A stretch of 64,000 nucleotides of DNA from Acidimicrobiia bacterium (GCA_035471805.1 DATIPS010000061.1:1-64000), one strand, 5' to 3'; counted from the stretch's first letter, positions 18,024-27,128 are shown. The notes: a model not told the origin generated them from the letters alone. Program-made: numbers and translations.

Positions 18024-18413
18024 TCAGCCGAGCATCAGCTCCATACGGCGGTTGACGGCGTCGAGGACGGCCCGGGCGGTTGCCTTGGCCGGGTCGTTCT
18101 CCCTGATCACCGCGCTGCCGACCAGGGAGTCGAGCGAACCTTCGATTCGAACCTCGGCGATTGCCACCCGCGCGGTTCCCAGATCGGTAGTCGCGACACC
18201 GGTCAGATCGAGCCGGGTGCCGTCGCCGATGATCCTCTCCACTGCGCGCAGAGCTGCCTCACCGACGAGCCTGGGGCGGGCGCCTCCATCGGAAGATCCG
18301 ATCGATTCTCCGTCGTAGGGGACGTCGTTCCAGGCAAGCACGATGCGCACTCGAGCTTCATTGTCGGTCACCTGCTCGTCGAGCATGGCCAGGGCGGGGC
18401 GCTGGAATCTCAT
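18024..18413 (-). CDS. small conserved-looking protein, LeuA-dimerisation-like pattern
   Basis: 129 aa, no signal or membrane segment. The pattern of a strand (ARVRIVLAWNDVPYDG), a helix (LVGEAALRAVERII), strands (RLDLTGVATTDLGTARVAIA) and a final helix (KATARAVLDAVNRRMELM) recalls the regulatory domain at the end of 2-isopropylmalate synthase, but that is a fold-level impression only. It lies 37 bases after the AAA ATPase gene on the same strand, so the two may share a transcript. Function unknown. Confidence 0.6.
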   Translation of the reverse strand: MRFQRPALAMLDEQVTDNEARVRIVLAWNDVPYDGESIGSSDGGARPRLVGEAALRAVERIIGDGTRLDLTGVATTDLGTARVAIAEVRIEGSLDSLVGSAVIRENDPAKATARAVLDAVNRRMELMLG

Positions 18414-18450
18414 GACTGCAACGGTAGCGCGTCGGAGGCTCGCCGGCCCA

Positions 18451-19917
18451 TCATGCCGGCACCGTTCTTTCCGCCGCCCAACGTCGCAGCGCGGAGATCT
18501 CCTCGGCTCGAGCGACCGACAAAGGAACCGTGGTCTTCATCTCGGATGCGATGTCCTCACCGTCCATGAGCTCATCCCCGGCAAAGGCCCGGTAGAGCGC
18601 ACCGACGACGGCCGCCTCGATTTCTGCACCGGAGAATCCGACCGACAACTCGGTGAGCTCATCGAGATCGAAGGCTTCCGGGCTGTGGCCCCGCGCGGAG
18701 ATATGGAAGGCCAGTATCGCCCGGCGGGCGGGTGCGTCCGGAAGATCCACGAAGAATGTCTCGTCGAATCGACCTTTGCGGAGCAGTTCCGCCGGAAGGG
18801 CGGACACGTCGTTGGCGGTAGCGACCAGGAAGACACCGTCGGGCCGATCCTGCATCCAGCGCAGGAACGATCCAAGCAAGCGGCGGCTCACGCCGCCGTC
18901 GCCGTCGCCGGATGTCGCCAGGCCCTTCTCGATCTCGTCTATCCACAACACGATCGGCGCCATAGCATCGACCGCTTCGAGTGCGCGGGCGAGCCGCTGC
19001 TCCGACTCGCCGATGTACTTGCCGTAGAGCCGCGAGGGGTCCAGGAGGACGAGCGGCAGGCCCCACTCCGAGGCGATGGTCTTGGCGATCAGCGATTTGC
19101 CGCATCCGGGGACACCCGTGAGAAGCACTCCCCTCGGGTGGTCGATGCCCAGCACCTCCGTGCCGGCGTCCCGGGCTCGGCCTCTGATCGCCAGCCACCG
19201 CTTCAATGAGCTCATCCCACCGACGCCGTCGAAGCCTCCGCCCGGCACATCGACCAGTTCGAGGATGCCGTCGGCCGCGAACATGGCCGCTTTGGCGACC
19301 CGGATCTTCACGAGGTCGGACGAATCGACGGTTCCATCGTCGGCGGCGGCTCTGAGTAGGAGCCGGTCGGCCTCCGACAGCGTGAGACCGGAAACGGCTT
19401 CAACCAGGCCTTGGACGGCCTCCGGAGTCAGGTCGACCCTGACTCCCGTCATCCGAAAGGTATCCAGGGATCGCTCCACCAGGGCGGCCATCTCTGCTCG
19501 GCCCGGAGGTCGCAGCTGCCAGACATGGGCGATCGATTCGAGTTCGGCGGGTACGTCGTGATCGGGTCCCGTGAGGATGAGCGTTTGTCCGGGGACGGCC
19601 TCCTGACAGATCTCCTTGAGCCGGCGAATCACCATGTCGTCGCGCAGGATCGTGTGCCCATCGGCAAACACGAACACGGAGGGTGATCTGATATCCGCGA
19701 CGAAAGAGAGTGCTTGCTGTGGATCGACCGTGCCGTACATGGGCTCTCCACCGTCGCGGGTCAGGCCCCGAGTGGCGGACCAAACCCACATCGGGCTCCT
19801 CAACTCGGCCGCCAAGGCGCGCACGATGCCGAGGAACCTCGGTTCCTCATGAGTCTCGACGAGGAGCAGAGGAAACTGAGACGCCAGCAAGACTCGAAGG
19901 TCGGCGACACTGTCCAT
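18451..19917 (-). CDS. AAA+ ATPase, Ycf46-like
   Basis: 488 aa. The N-terminal half (VADLRVLLASQFPLLLVETH) resembles Ycf46-type proteins, and the C-terminal half is an FtsH-like AAA module: Walker A GVPGCGKS, LYGKYIGESEQRLARAL, Walker B VLWIDEIEKG, sensor 1 in VATANDV, and arginine fingers in KGRFDE. ATG 19917 (MDSVADL) is chosen; ATG 19926 is equally possible. It is divergent from the archease gene 41 bases away, so the two share a very short promoter region. Substrate unknown; the family has no settled bacterial role outside cyanobacteria. Confidence 0.85.
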   Translation of the reverse strand: MDSVADLRVLLASQFPLLLVETHEEPRFLGIVRALAAELRSPMWVWSATRGLTRDGGEPMYGTVDPQQALSFVADIRSPSVFVFADGHTILRDDMVIRRLKEICQEAVPGQTLILTGPDHDVPAELESIAHVWQLRPPGRAEMAALVERSLDTFRMTGVRVDLTPEAVQGLVEAVSGLTLSEADRLLLRAAADDGTVDSSDLVKIRVAKAAMFAADGILELVDVPGGGFDGVGGMSSLKRWLAIRGRARDAGTEVLGIDHPRGVLLTGVPGCGKSLIAKTIASEWGLPLVLLDPSRLYGKYIGESEQRLARALEAVDAMAPIVLWIDEIEKGLATSGDGDGGVSRRLLGSFLRWMQDRPDGVFLVATANDVSALPAELLRKGRFDETFFVDLPDAPARRAILAFHISARGHSPEAFDLDELTELSVGFSGAEIEAAVVGALYRAFAGDELMDGEDIASEMKTTVPLSVARAEEISALRRWAAERTVPA

Positions 19918-19958
19918 GCCAGCCATTATCGGCAGCCGAACCCATCTCCTCGAGCAGA

Positions 19959-20381
19959 ATGGTGTTTGTGCAACGCTTTGAGATTTTGCCGCACACGGCC
20001 GACGTGGCGGTCGCCATCTACGGCGAGTCCCTGGCCGGCCTCTTCGCAAATGCCGGTTCGGCGCTGTTCGAGCTCATGTTCGACATGGAAGCAGCGTCCG
20101 GCGGCGAGCCGATCCGGATCGAGGCGGCGGCCGACGGGATCGAAGAGTTGCTCGTGGCCTGGTTGTCGGAACTGCTGTTCGTATCGGAGGTCAGAGGAAT
20201 CGCCCTGTCCGGGTTCGAGGTGACCGTGAACGAAGGCGACTCGGTGGTCGGGTCTGCGAAACCGACCCCGACCGCCGGGTTGGTCTTGACGGGCGCACCG
20301 ATCAAGGCCGTGACCTACCACGATCTGGCGGTACGCCGGGTAGACGGGGTCTGGAGAGCGACCGTCGTGTTCGACGTTTGA
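19959..20381 (+). CDS. archease
   Basis: 140 aa, the small activator that speeds GMP transfer and turnover of the RNA ligase RtcB. The characteristic opening FEILPHTADVAVAIYGES carries the metal-binding Asp of the HTAD motif, and the ending IKAVTYHDLAVRRVDGVWRA is typical. ATG 19959 is used; two GTG codons just downstream are also possible. RtcB lies two genes downstream on the same strand with MscL between, supporting the assignment. Confidence 0.92.
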   Translation: MVFVQRFEILPHTADVAVAIYGESLAGLFANAGSALFELMFDMEAASGGEPIRIEAAADGIEELLVAWLSELLFVSEVRGIALSGFEVTVNEGDSVVGSAKPTPTAGLVLTGAPIKAVTYHDLAVRRVDGVWRATVVFDV

Positions 20382-20493
20382 GGTGCCGTCAACCGCCGGA
20401 GCCGTCCTCCCGGTCGTGTCTCTTTCGCCGTGTCCCGGTCATGGAGAATCCCCGATAACTAGCCTGCGTTGGAACCTATGGAGGGAGTCCGCC

Positions 20494-20874
20494 TTGTTCA
20501 AGGAGTTCAAAGAGTTCGCGATGAAGCCGACGCTCATCGAGATAGCCGTCGGTCTGGTTATGGCCGTTGCGCTGGGTTCGCTGGTCAGTTCACTGGTCGA
20601 CCATGTCGTCATGCCGATTGCCGGGATACTCTTTGGTGAGCCGAGTTTCGATTCGGCGCTGGTTCTCACGATCAACGATTCACGAATCCTTTTCGGGTCG
20701 TTCCTGAGTTCCGTCGTGTCGTTCTTGTCCGTTGCCGCGGCCGTGTTCTTCTTCATCATCAAGCCCTACAAGGCTTTTCTGGCAAGAAAGGAAGCGCCCG
20801 CGGAAGAGCCGGCAGCCGAGCCCGAGGACCTCGTCCTGCTGCGAGAGATCCGCGACGCGCTGCAAGCCCGTTAG
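20494..20874 (+). CDS. mscL: large-conductance mechanosensitive channel MscL
   Basis: 126 aa, pentameric inner-membrane channel that opens under hypo-osmotic tension. The start is TTG at 20494, giving LFKEFKEFAMKPTLIEIAVG, the typical MscL N-terminus, with GGAGGG eight bases upstream; in-frame codons before it do not resemble MscL. TM1 (GLVMAVALGSLVSSLVDHVV), a periplasm-side loop with the NDSR segment, TM2 (SSVVSFLSVAAAVFFFIIKP) and a C-terminal helix (EDLVLLREIRDALQA) are all present. It sits between archease and rtcB. Confidence 0.95.
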   Translation: MFKEFKEFAMKPTLIEIAVGLVMAVALGSLVSSLVDHVVMPIAGILFGEPSFDSALVLTINDSRILFGSFLSSVVSFLSVAAAVFFFIIKPYKAFLARKEAPAEEPAAEPEDLVLLREIRDALQAR

Positions 20875-20894
20875 ACGGCATCCGAGGCGTTCGA

Positions 20895-20919
20895 GGGGCC
20901 GGCGGAATCCGCCGGCCCC
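20895..20919 (+). terminator. hairpin after mscL
   Basis: Perfect 12-bp arms GGGGCCGGCGGA and TCCGCCGGCCCC around a single base, 20 bases after the mscL stop and 19 before rtcB. No T-run follows, so it may be a processing or attenuating structure between co-transcribed genes and not a full terminator. Confidence 0.5.
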
Positions 20920-20937
20920 GGCGCGTACGCTTGAGTT

Positions 20938-22362
20938 ATGGCGCTGGTTCGATCCTCGGATGCCGTCTGGGACATACCCCGCATGCCGGGCATGCGGGTG
21001 CCCGGCAGGCTGTTCGCTTCCGAGCCGCTGATGCTGAAGGCCAGGGAAGACAGGGCAATACAGCAAGTCGAGAATGTGGCCCACCTCCCGGGCATCGTCG
21101 GCCACTCGATGGCGATGCCGGATATCCACTGGGGCTACGGGTTCCCGATCGGGGGAGTGGCAGCCACCGATGTCGAGCACGGCGGAGTTGTGTCACCGGG
21201 AGGCGTGGGGTTCGACATCTGCTGCGGTGTGCGCCTGCTCGCCTCTTCGTTCGCAGAACAGGACTTCGTCGGTCGCCGTCGCGAGGTGATGGCCGAGCTG
21301 GATCGGCGTATCCCGCGCGGGCTGGGGAAGGGATCGATCGCGGACTCGAGTCTGGTACGCAGAACGCTGGCCGGCGGTGCCGCAACCGTCCTCGAGGCCG
21401 GTTACGGCCGGGCGTCGGATCTGGATCGATGTGAGGAGCACGGGACGTCGGCCGGGGCCGACATCTCGGCCATCGGCGCCCGTGCGCTGGAGCGGGGCGG
21501 TTCGCAGCTCGGGTCCCTGGGCTCCGGCAATCACTTCCTCGAGGTTCAGGTCGTCGATCGGGTCCTGGACGGAGAAGCGGCGGCCGTTTTCGGCCTGTCG
21601 GAAGGCATGGTGGTTGTGATGATCCATTGCGGCAGTCGCGGCCTCGGTCATCAGACCTGCACCGACCAGCTCAAACTGATGGGGTCGGCGATGAGCCGTT
21701 ATGGGATCGAGGTGCCGGACCGGCAACTGGCTTGCGTGCCCGTGCGATCGCCTGAAGGGGAGAGATACCTCGCCGCGATGGCTGCGGCATCCAACTTCGC
21801 TTGGGCAAACCGGCACGTGCTGGCTCATGAGGCACGCAAGGCCTTTTCTGCTGCGTTCGGCGTCTCGGCGGAACGAACCGGCATGCGGCTCGTGTACGAC
21901 GTTGCACACAACCTCGCCAAGCTCGAACGGCATGAGGTGGGGGGAGCGGAGCGTTTGCTGTGCGTCCACCGCAAGGGCGCAACTCGGGCTCTCGGCCCGG
22001 GCCACCCGGACCTGCCGGAGGATCTCCGCCGGGTGGGTCAGCCGGTGCTGGTGCCCGGGAGCATGGGAACCGCATCGTGGGTACTGCGCGGTGTTCCCGA
22101 CAACCCGGCTTTCGCCTCGGCGGCCCACGGCGCCGGGCGACTGATGAGCCGCAAGAAGGCCAAGCAGCAGGAGAAGGGCCGTGAGGTGATGGACGGCCTC
22201 GAGGCCGAGGGTATCTCGGTGCGCCCCGGCTCGGTGGGCCTCCTCAGCGAGGAGGCCCCCTACGCATACAAGGACGTCGACGAGGTGGCCAGGGTCTGCG
22301 AGGTAGCGGGCCTCGCCCAAAGGGTGGCGCGGTTGCGGCCGCTGGGAGTAGTGAAGGGGTAG
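20938..22362 (+). CDS. rtcB: RNA-splicing ligase RtcB
   Basis: 474 aa GTP/Mn-dependent ligase that joins 2',3'-cyclic phosphate (or 3'-phosphate) to 5'-OH RNA ends, in tRNA splicing or RNA repair. Conserved blocks: GIVGHSMAMPDIHWGYGFPI, VSPGGVGFDICCGVRLLAS (metal-binding Cys), GSLGSGNHFLEVQVVD, MIHCGSRGLGHQ, VYDVAHNLAKLERH, CVHRKGATRALGPGHPDL, and the guanylated-His region near the C-terminus with the ending GLAQRVARLRPLGVVKG. Full length. Together with archease upstream it makes a complete ligation module; no RtcA or RtcR is present in the window. Confidence 0.96.
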   Translation: MALVRSSDAVWDIPRMPGMRVPGRLFASEPLMLKAREDRAIQQVENVAHLPGIVGHSMAMPDIHWGYGFPIGGVAATDVEHGGVVSPGGVGFDICCGVRLLASSFAEQDFVGRRREVMAELDRRIPRGLGKGSIADSSLVRRTLAGGAATVLEAGYGRASDLDRCEEHGTSAGADISAIGARALERGGSQLGSLGSGNHFLEVQVVDRVLDGEAAAVFGLSEGMVVVMIHCGSRGLGHQTCTDQLKLMGSAMSRYGIEVPDRQLACVPVRSPEGERYLAAMAAASNFAWANRHVLAHEARKAFSAAFGVSAERTGMRLVYDVAHNLAKLERHEVGGAERLLCVHRKGATRALGPGHPDLPEDLRRVGQPVLVPGSMGTASWVLRGVPDNPAFASAAHGAGRLMSRKKAKQQEKGREVMDGLEAEGISVRPGSVGLLSEEAPYAYKDVDEVARVCEVAGLAQRVARLRPLGVVKG

Positions 22363-22367
22363 TCGGG

Positions 22368-22476
22368 TTTCTCAGCAATACTGTTGCTCACCACGCGCCT
22401 TTGTATTGCGGAGAAAGTGGGTGAAGGTTTCTCAGCAATACTGTTGCTCACCACGCGCATTTGCATTGCGGAGAAA
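22368..22476. repeat. family A palindromic repeat, locus 1 (two copies, 60-bp period)
   Basis: Copies at 22368-22416 and 22428-22476, both 49 bp, offset by exactly 60. Each has inverted arms (TTTCTCAGCAATAC against GTATTGCGGAGAAA, 13 of 14 paired in copy 1) around a loop containing the reverse complement of GCGCGTGG-GAG. Between the convergent ends of rtcB and hspR. Inverted relative to the loci at 29209 and 48225. Confidence 0.9.
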
Positions 22477-22485
22477 GAGTGCTTA

Positions 22486-22884
22486 CTAGTCCTTCTCTCT
22501 CCGCACGTCGGGGAGGATCTGGCGGCGCAGCACGATCTCCGATCGGTAGCTGCGGTGCACCTGGCGGATCTCCTGCTCGGCGTTCTCGTGAGCTTCACGC
22601 ACCCTTTCCTGCAGTTGATCGACCTTGGCGCGCAGGCTCAGCAGCAGGTTCTCGAGTTCGAGAACGCGCCTCACCCCTTCGAGGTTGAGCCCCTCCTCGG
22701 TCAGCTCCTGGATGAGCGACAGCCGGTCCAGGTCCGCCTGTGAATAGCGGCGAGTGCCGCCCGGCGTGCGGTAGGGCTCGATCAAACCGCGGCGCTCATA
22801 GATCCGCAAAGTCTGAGGGTGGACGCCTGCGAGTTCGGCTGCCACCGAAATCACATATACGGCTTGTTCTCGTTCGCTCGCCAT
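22486..22884 (-). CDS. hspR: HspR, MerR-family heat-shock repressor
   Basis: 132 aa. MerR-type winged helix at residues 8-75 (VYVISVAAELAGVHPQTLRI then YERRGLIEPYRTPGGTRRYS) followed by a coiled coil (NLEGVRRVLELENLLLSLRA) and a charged tail. In Actinobacteria HspR represses the dnaK operon and clpB with DnaK as co-repressor, and it is the last gene of the operon as here (16 bases after dnaJ). The HAIR-like sites at clpB and hsp20 in this window are its likely targets. Confidence 0.95.
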   Translation of the reverse strand: MASEREQAVYVISVAAELAGVHPQTLRIYERRGLIEPYRTPGGTRRYSQADLDRLSLIQELTEEGLNLEGVRRVLELENLLLSLRAKVDQLQERVREAHENAEQEIRQVHRSYRSEIVLRRQILPDVRREKD

Positions 22885-22900
22885 TCGCCAATACCTCTGC

Positions 22901-24031
22901 CTATACCTCTAGGTGGGCGCGGGGACTCTCTTGCTCGAACTCCTCGGCGTACTGCTGGAGCAGTTTCTTGGCTGCACGCGGCAGCACCTGTGGAACTGCG
23001 ACCTCCACCGTAACCAGAAGATCGCCCGTCTTGCCTCGTGTGCGCGGAACGCCCTTGCCGCGCACACGGAAAGTCTTGCCGCTGCGTGTTCCCGCAGGAA
23101 CCTTCAGCTTCACCTGACCGTTCAGCGTGGGGACGTCGATAGCGGTGCCGAGCGCGGCTTCGGTGAAGGTGATGGGCACCCGCAGCGTGAGGTTCTGGCC
23201 GTTGCGCCGGAAGAGAGCGTGCCTGGCGACATGAACCCTGACGATGAGGTCTCCGGGCGGCCCTCCATTCCGTCCCGGCGCACCTTTGCCGCGCAGCCGT
23301 ATCGCCGAAGCGTCGGCTACGCCGGGCGGAATCTTGACCTTGATGGTTCGCGACCGGACCTCTGTGCCGCGGCCGCGGCACGTGGCACAGGGGTGCTCGA
23401 TGAGCTTGCCCGTCCCCCGGCATTGCTGGCACGGTTGCGAAATCGAGAAGAAGCCTTGACTCTGGGCAACGGTTCCGGTGCCACGACAGGTGGGACACAC
23501 CTGGACCGGCGTCCCGGGCTCTCCGCCGGAGCCTCCGCAGTGCCGGCAAGTCGCTTCACCCTCGATTGCCACCGAAGTCGTCACGCCGTGGAATGCGTCC
23601 TCGAAGGACAGGTGGAGGTCGGCATGGAAGTCGGCGCCGCGGCTTGGTCCGGTCCGTGCGCCGCCACTACGGCCGAATCCGAACAGATCGCCGAATCCGC
23701 CCGCACCGCCGAGCAGATCCCCCAGATCTTCCACGCGGAACTGCTGTCCCGCACCACCGAACGGACTTCCGCCTCCGAAACCCTGGAATCCGCCTGAATC
23801 GACCATCTGCCTGATCTGGTCGTACTCGGCCCGGTGCTCCTCGTTGGATAGGGTGGCGTAGGCCTCAGAGACGTCTTTGAAACGGTCTTCTGCCGTCGGG
23901 TCGTCCGGATTGGCGTCGGGGTGCAGTTCTTGGGCGAGTTTGCGGTAGGCGCGCTTGATTTCCTCCTGCGATGCGCTTCTCGACACACCGAGGACCTTGT
24001 AGAAATCCTTGTCGACCCAGTCCCTATTCAT
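22901..24031 (-). CDS. dnaJ: DnaJ co-chaperone
   Basis: 376 aa. The J-domain has the HPD motif (AQELHPDANPDD), then a Gly/Phe-rich linker (GGFQGFGGGSPFGGAGQQF), four CxxCxGxG zinc repeats (CRHCGGSG, CPTCRGTG, CQQCRGTG, CATCRGRG) and the C-terminal substrate-binding domains. Stimulates DnaK ATP hydrolysis. Its start overlaps the grpE stop by eight bases, indicating translational coupling. This is the operon-linked DnaJ type of Actinobacteria. Confidence 0.97.
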   Translation of the reverse strand: MNRDWVDKDFYKVLGVSRSASQEEIKRAYRKLAQELHPDANPDDPTAEDRFKDVSEAYATLSNEEHRAEYDQIRQMVDSGGFQGFGGGSPFGGAGQQFRVEDLGDLLGGAGGFGDLFGFGRSGGARTGPSRGADFHADLHLSFEDAFHGVTTSVAIEGEATCRHCGGSGGEPGTPVQVCPTCRGTGTVAQSQGFFSISQPCQQCRGTGKLIEHPCATCRGRGTEVRSRTIKVKIPPGVADASAIRLRGKGAPGRNGGPPGDLIVRVHVARHALFRRNGQNLTLRVPITFTEAALGTAIDVPTLNGQVKLKVPAGTRSGKTFRVRGKGVPRTRGKTGDLLVTVEVAVPQVLPRAAKKLLQQYAEEFEQESPRAHLEV

Positions 24032-24614
24032 GGTTCACCGCGACGAGCGCCGCCCGGATTACCTTCCCTTTCAGTGTGTAGCCCTTGCGCATTTCGGAAG
24101 AGACGACGATCGACTCGGTGCCGTCACCGGATGCCACTACCGCTTCATGAATCTCGGGGTTGAAAGTTTCCCCGGCGGCCGGAATCACATCGAGTCCCTC
24201 GGCTTTCAGCACTTCGAGCAGCTGCTCCCGAGTGCCGAGCATCCCGCCGAGCAGCTGGTGTTCGGTGGGGCTGGTGGCCTCGATGAGAAGCGCCGCATCG
24301 AAAGTATCGAGCACCGGAAGCAATCGTTCGATCACTCGCTCCGAGGCGCGCTCGATCGAGAGGGTCATGTCCCTCTGCGTCCGTTTTCGGTAGTTGTCGA
24401 ACTCCGCGGCCAGACGCTGCAGGTCGTCGAGAAGCGACGACGCGTCGGCCTGGGCCTGGACTATCGCGCCGAGGAGCATCTGCTCGCGTTCCGCAGGATC
24501 GTCCGGGAGGATCAGGCCGAGGGCAGCCGGGTCAATCGGTTCGAGATCGTGGATCTCGATGATCTCCGCCTCAACCGGCCACCGTTCGGCTGCTTCCTGT
24601 TCGTTGTTGCTCAT
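24024..24614 (-). CDS. grpE: GrpE nucleotide exchange factor
   Basis: 196 aa. An acidic N-terminus is followed by the long dimerisation helix (LLDDLQRLAAEFDNYRKRTQ), then the beta-wing domain with LKAEGLDVIPAAGETFNPEI and HEAVVASGDG. Exchanges ADP for ATP on DnaK. It is the second gene of the chaperone operon, 28 bases after dnaK, and overlaps dnaJ. Confidence 0.95.
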   Translation of the reverse strand: MSNNEQEAAERWPVEAEIIEIHDLEPIDPAALGLILPDDPAEREQMLLGAIVQAQADASSLLDDLQRLAAEFDNYRKRTQRDMTLSIERASERVIERLLPVLDTFDAALLIEATSPTEHQLLGGMLGTREQLLEVLKAEGLDVIPAAGETFNPEIHEAVVASGDGTESIVVSSEMRKGYTLKGKVIRAALVAVNHE

Positions 24615-24642
24615 CTCAGTGGCGTGGCCGACATCATGTCGG

Positions 24643-26481
24643 TCACGCCTCCTCGCCTTCGTCGATGATCTCGGCCTCGACTATGTCCTCATCCGAGTCG
24701 TCGTCGGGATTATCTCCGTCGGCGGCGCTCTGCTCCTGTGCTGCCTGCGCATACAGGCGCTGAGCGAGAGACTGCGAGGCGGTGAGGACTGCCTCGATCT
24801 GGGTGCGGATCTGCTCGGCGGTGGATGCTTCGTTTTCGGCGACCGTCTTCAACTCGGCGAGCGCCGACTCGATGCTCGATTTCTCGTCCTCGAGCAACTG
24901 TTCTTCCTGCTCCTTCAAGAGCTTGTCGGTCTGGTGGGCAATCTGATCGGCCTGGTTGCGAGCCTCGGCGAGTTCGCGCTTCAGGCGGTCCTCCTCGGCG
25001 TACGCTTCTGCGTCCTTGACCATCCTGTCGATCTCGTCGCTGGCCAGAGCCGTGCCCCCGGTGATCGTCATTGCCTGCTCTTTCCCGGTGCCCAGGTCTT
25101 TGGCGTTCACGTGCACGATGCCGTTGGCATCGATGTCGAATGTGACCTCGATCTGCGGCATCCCCATCGGGGCCGGCGGAATACCGGTCAGCCGGAACTT
25201 ACCGAGGCTCTTGTTGTCCGGTGCCATCTGACGCTCACCCTGAAGGACGTGAATCTCGACCTCAGGCTGGTTGTCGTCGGCGGTGGTGAAGGTCTCGGAG
25301 CGACGGGTGGGGATCGTTGTGTTGCGCTCGATCATCTTGGTCATGATCGAGCCCTTGGTCTCGATGCCGAGCGTCAGAGGAGTGACGTCGAGCAGCAGGA
25401 TGTCCTTCACGTCTCCCTTGAGCACTCCGGCCTGGATGGCTGCACCGGCGGCGACCACTTCATCAGGATTGACTCCCTTGTGGGCCTCTTTGCCGCCGGT
25501 CAGTTCCTTGACCAGTTCCTGTACGGCCGGCATGCGGGTGGAACCTCCGACCAGCACGATGTCGTTGATGCCGGACATCGCCACACCGGAGTCCTTGACC
25601 GCCTGAAGGAAAGGAGCTTTCGTGCGCTCGAGGAGATGCTCGGTCAGCTTCTGGAACTCCGAACGAGTCAGCTTCTTCTGGAGGTGCAGGGGACCCTCGG
25701 CAGTTGCGGTGATGAACGGCAGGTTCACCTCGGTCTCGGTCACGGAAGAAAGCTCGATCTTGGCCTTCTCGGCCGCCTCCTTGAGGCGCTGCATGGCCAT
25801 GCGGTCCTGCGAGAGGTCGACGCCGGATTCGTTCTTGAACTCTGTGACGAGCCACTTCATGACTGCGTCATCCCAGTCGTCACCGCCGAGGTGTGTGTCG
25901 CCGGCGGTCGACTTGACCTCGAAGACGCCCTCGCCGATCTCGAGCACGGAAACGTCGAACGTGCCGCCACCGAGGTCGTAAACGAGGATCGTATGGTCGT
26001 GCTCTTTGTCCAGGCCGTAGGCCAGCGATGAGGCGGTCGGCTCGTTGATGATCCTGAGCACGTTGAGACCGGCGATCTCCCCGGCTTCCTTGGTGGCCTG
26101 CCGCTGAGCGTCGTCGAAGTAGGCGGGCACGGTGATCACGGCCTCGGTGACCGGTTCTCCGAGGAACGCTTCGGCGTCACGCTTCATCTTCATCAGGATC
26201 CGGGCGGAGATTTCCTGGGCGGTCAGCTTCTTGCCGTTGACCTCAACAGACCAGTTCGAGTCGCCCATATGCCGCTTGACCGAGCGTATGGTGCGGTCCG
26301 GGTTGGTGATCGCCTGACGCTTGGCCACTTCGCCGACGAGCACATCGTCGTCTTTGAAGGCGACGACGGACGGCGTGGTGCGCCCGCCTTCGGCGTTGGG
26401 AACGATCGTTGGTTCTCCGCCCTCGAGGACGGAGATGACGCTGTTGGTGGTACCGAGGTCGATACCAACTGCTTTGGCCAT
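24643..26481 (-). CDS. dnaK: DnaK (Hsp70) chaperone
   Basis: 612 aa. ATPase domain with [38 protein letters not shown] and [10 protein letters not shown], linker [16 protein letters not shown], the substrate domain, a helical lid, and the acidic tail ending EIIDEGEEA. First gene of dnaK-grpE-dnaJ-hspR. The upstream region has a promoter-like pair but no clean HspR operator, unlike clpB and hsp20. Confidence 0.98.
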   Translation of the reverse strand: MAKAVGIDLGTTNSVISVLEGGEPTIVPNAEGGRTTPSVVAFKDDDVLVGEVAKRQAITNPDRTIRSVKRHMGDSNWSVEVNGKKLTAQEISARILMKMKRDAEAFLGEPVTEAVITVPAYFDDAQRQATKEAGEIAGLNVLRIINEPTASSLAYGLDKEHDHTILVYDLGGGTFDVSVLEIGEGVFEVKSTAGDTHLGGDDWDDAVMKWLVTEFKNESGVDLSQDRMAMQRLKEAAEKAKIELSSVTETEVNLPFITATAEGPLHLQKKLTRSEFQKLTEHLLERTKAPFLQAVKDSGVAMSGINDIVLVGGSTRMPAVQELVKELTGGKEAHKGVNPDEVVAAGAAIQAGVLKGDVKDILLLDVTPLTLGIETKGSIMTKMIERNTTIPTRRSETFTTADDNQPEVEIHVLQGERQMAPDNKSLGKFRLTGIPPAPMGMPQIEVTFDIDANGIVHVNAKDLGTGKEQAMTITGGTALASDEIDRMVKDAEAYAEEDRLKRELAEARNQADQIAHQTDKLLKEQEEQLLEDEKSSIESALAELKTVAENEASTAEQIRTQIEAVLTASQSLAQRLYAQAAQEQSAADGDNPDDDSDEDIVEAEIIDEGEEA

Positions 26482-26528
26482 GGGGCTCTCCTCTGCTTCG
26501 AATTCTCAAGTTCTCAGTGGTTACGCAC

Positions 26529-26555
26529 AGTATAACCTGAGTGGACCCTTGTCAT
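26529..26555 (-). promoter_or_regulatory. candidate dnaK operon promoter
   Basis: Minus strand ATGACA (26555-26550), then TATACT (26534-26529), with a short 15-base spacer. Half-sites TCTCAAG (26503-26509) and CCTGAGT (26537-26543) resemble parts of HAIR elements but are not correctly spaced or ordered, so the operator assignment is open. Confidence 0.4.
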
Positions 26556-26599
26556 ATTTCCTCTTCTTCGAGTTTCGCGTAGAAAAGAGATAACAGGAA

Positions 26600-26655
26600 C
26601 CTGTTTCCGCGCGACATTTCGCCCCTATAGGGTGTGATTGCCGCGCGAAAACGAG
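26600..26655. repeat. family B 56-bp palindrome, copy 1
   Basis: Aligned on a CCCTATAGGG centre at 26623-26632. The right arm ends GCCGCGCGAAAACGAG and differs from the second copy (53830) at two of its 20 outer positions; the left arm has the same CGCGCGACATT block. It ends 17 bases before the start of a VOC-family gene. Confidence 0.85.
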
Positions 26656-26672
26656 ATAGGCGGGAGGTCCTG

Positions 26673-27023
26673 ATGCAGATCGAAGGGATCAACGTCGTGT
26701 TCCTGTGGGTGCGAGACGTCGATCGGGCTCTGAACTGGTACACCAACGTTCTGGGCCTCGAAGCCGGCCCACGCTACGGGGACTGGCAGGAGTTCAATGT
26801 GCCCGGCGGGACGAGGTTCGCGGTTCACGGTGGCCGGACTGAGGCAGGTCAACCGACGGCGGTAGTCGCATTCGGGGTACCGGACCTTGCCGAGGCGATG
26901 GCGCACATGGCCGGGGCCGGTGCCACTCCGATCGGCGAAATCACAGACACCGGAGCAGCGCGCTTCGCCACGTACGTGGACCCGGACGGCAATCAGGTGC
27001 AACTCCTCGAGAAGAACGCCTGA
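26673..27023 (+). CDS. VOC (glyoxalase/bleomycin-resistance fold) family protein
   Basis: 116 aa single VOC domain: FLWVRDVDRALNWYTNVLGL then EAGPRYGDWQEFNVPGGTRF, and the ending TYVDPDGNQVQLLE with the metal-site Glu. ATG 26673 has a good site (GGGAGGTCC) upstream. Probably a metal-dependent lyase, dioxygenase or binding protein; the substrate cannot be told. Preceded at 17 bases by palindrome B, as is the second VOC gene at 53914. Confidence 0.85.
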   Translation: MQIEGINVVFLWVRDVDRALNWYTNVLGLEAGPRYGDWQEFNVPGGTRFAVHGGRTEAGQPTAVVAFGVPDLAEAMAHMAGAGATPIGEITDTGAARFATYVDPDGNQVQLLEKNA

Positions 27024-27128
27024 TTCTCTGCCGGCAAAGTGCGGCCTCTCGACATTGTGAGAAAACGGCGGTTCGGACACTGTCCAACGACTCTGGCATT
27101 AGGCCGCCCTCCGTCGCACGATGTAGGA

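Noticed and set aside
26482-26600. A complete HspR HAIR operator before dnaK
   Set aside because: Only isolated half-sites (TCTCAAG and CCTGAGT) in the wrong order and spacing; no AGT-N7-ACT as at hsp20.
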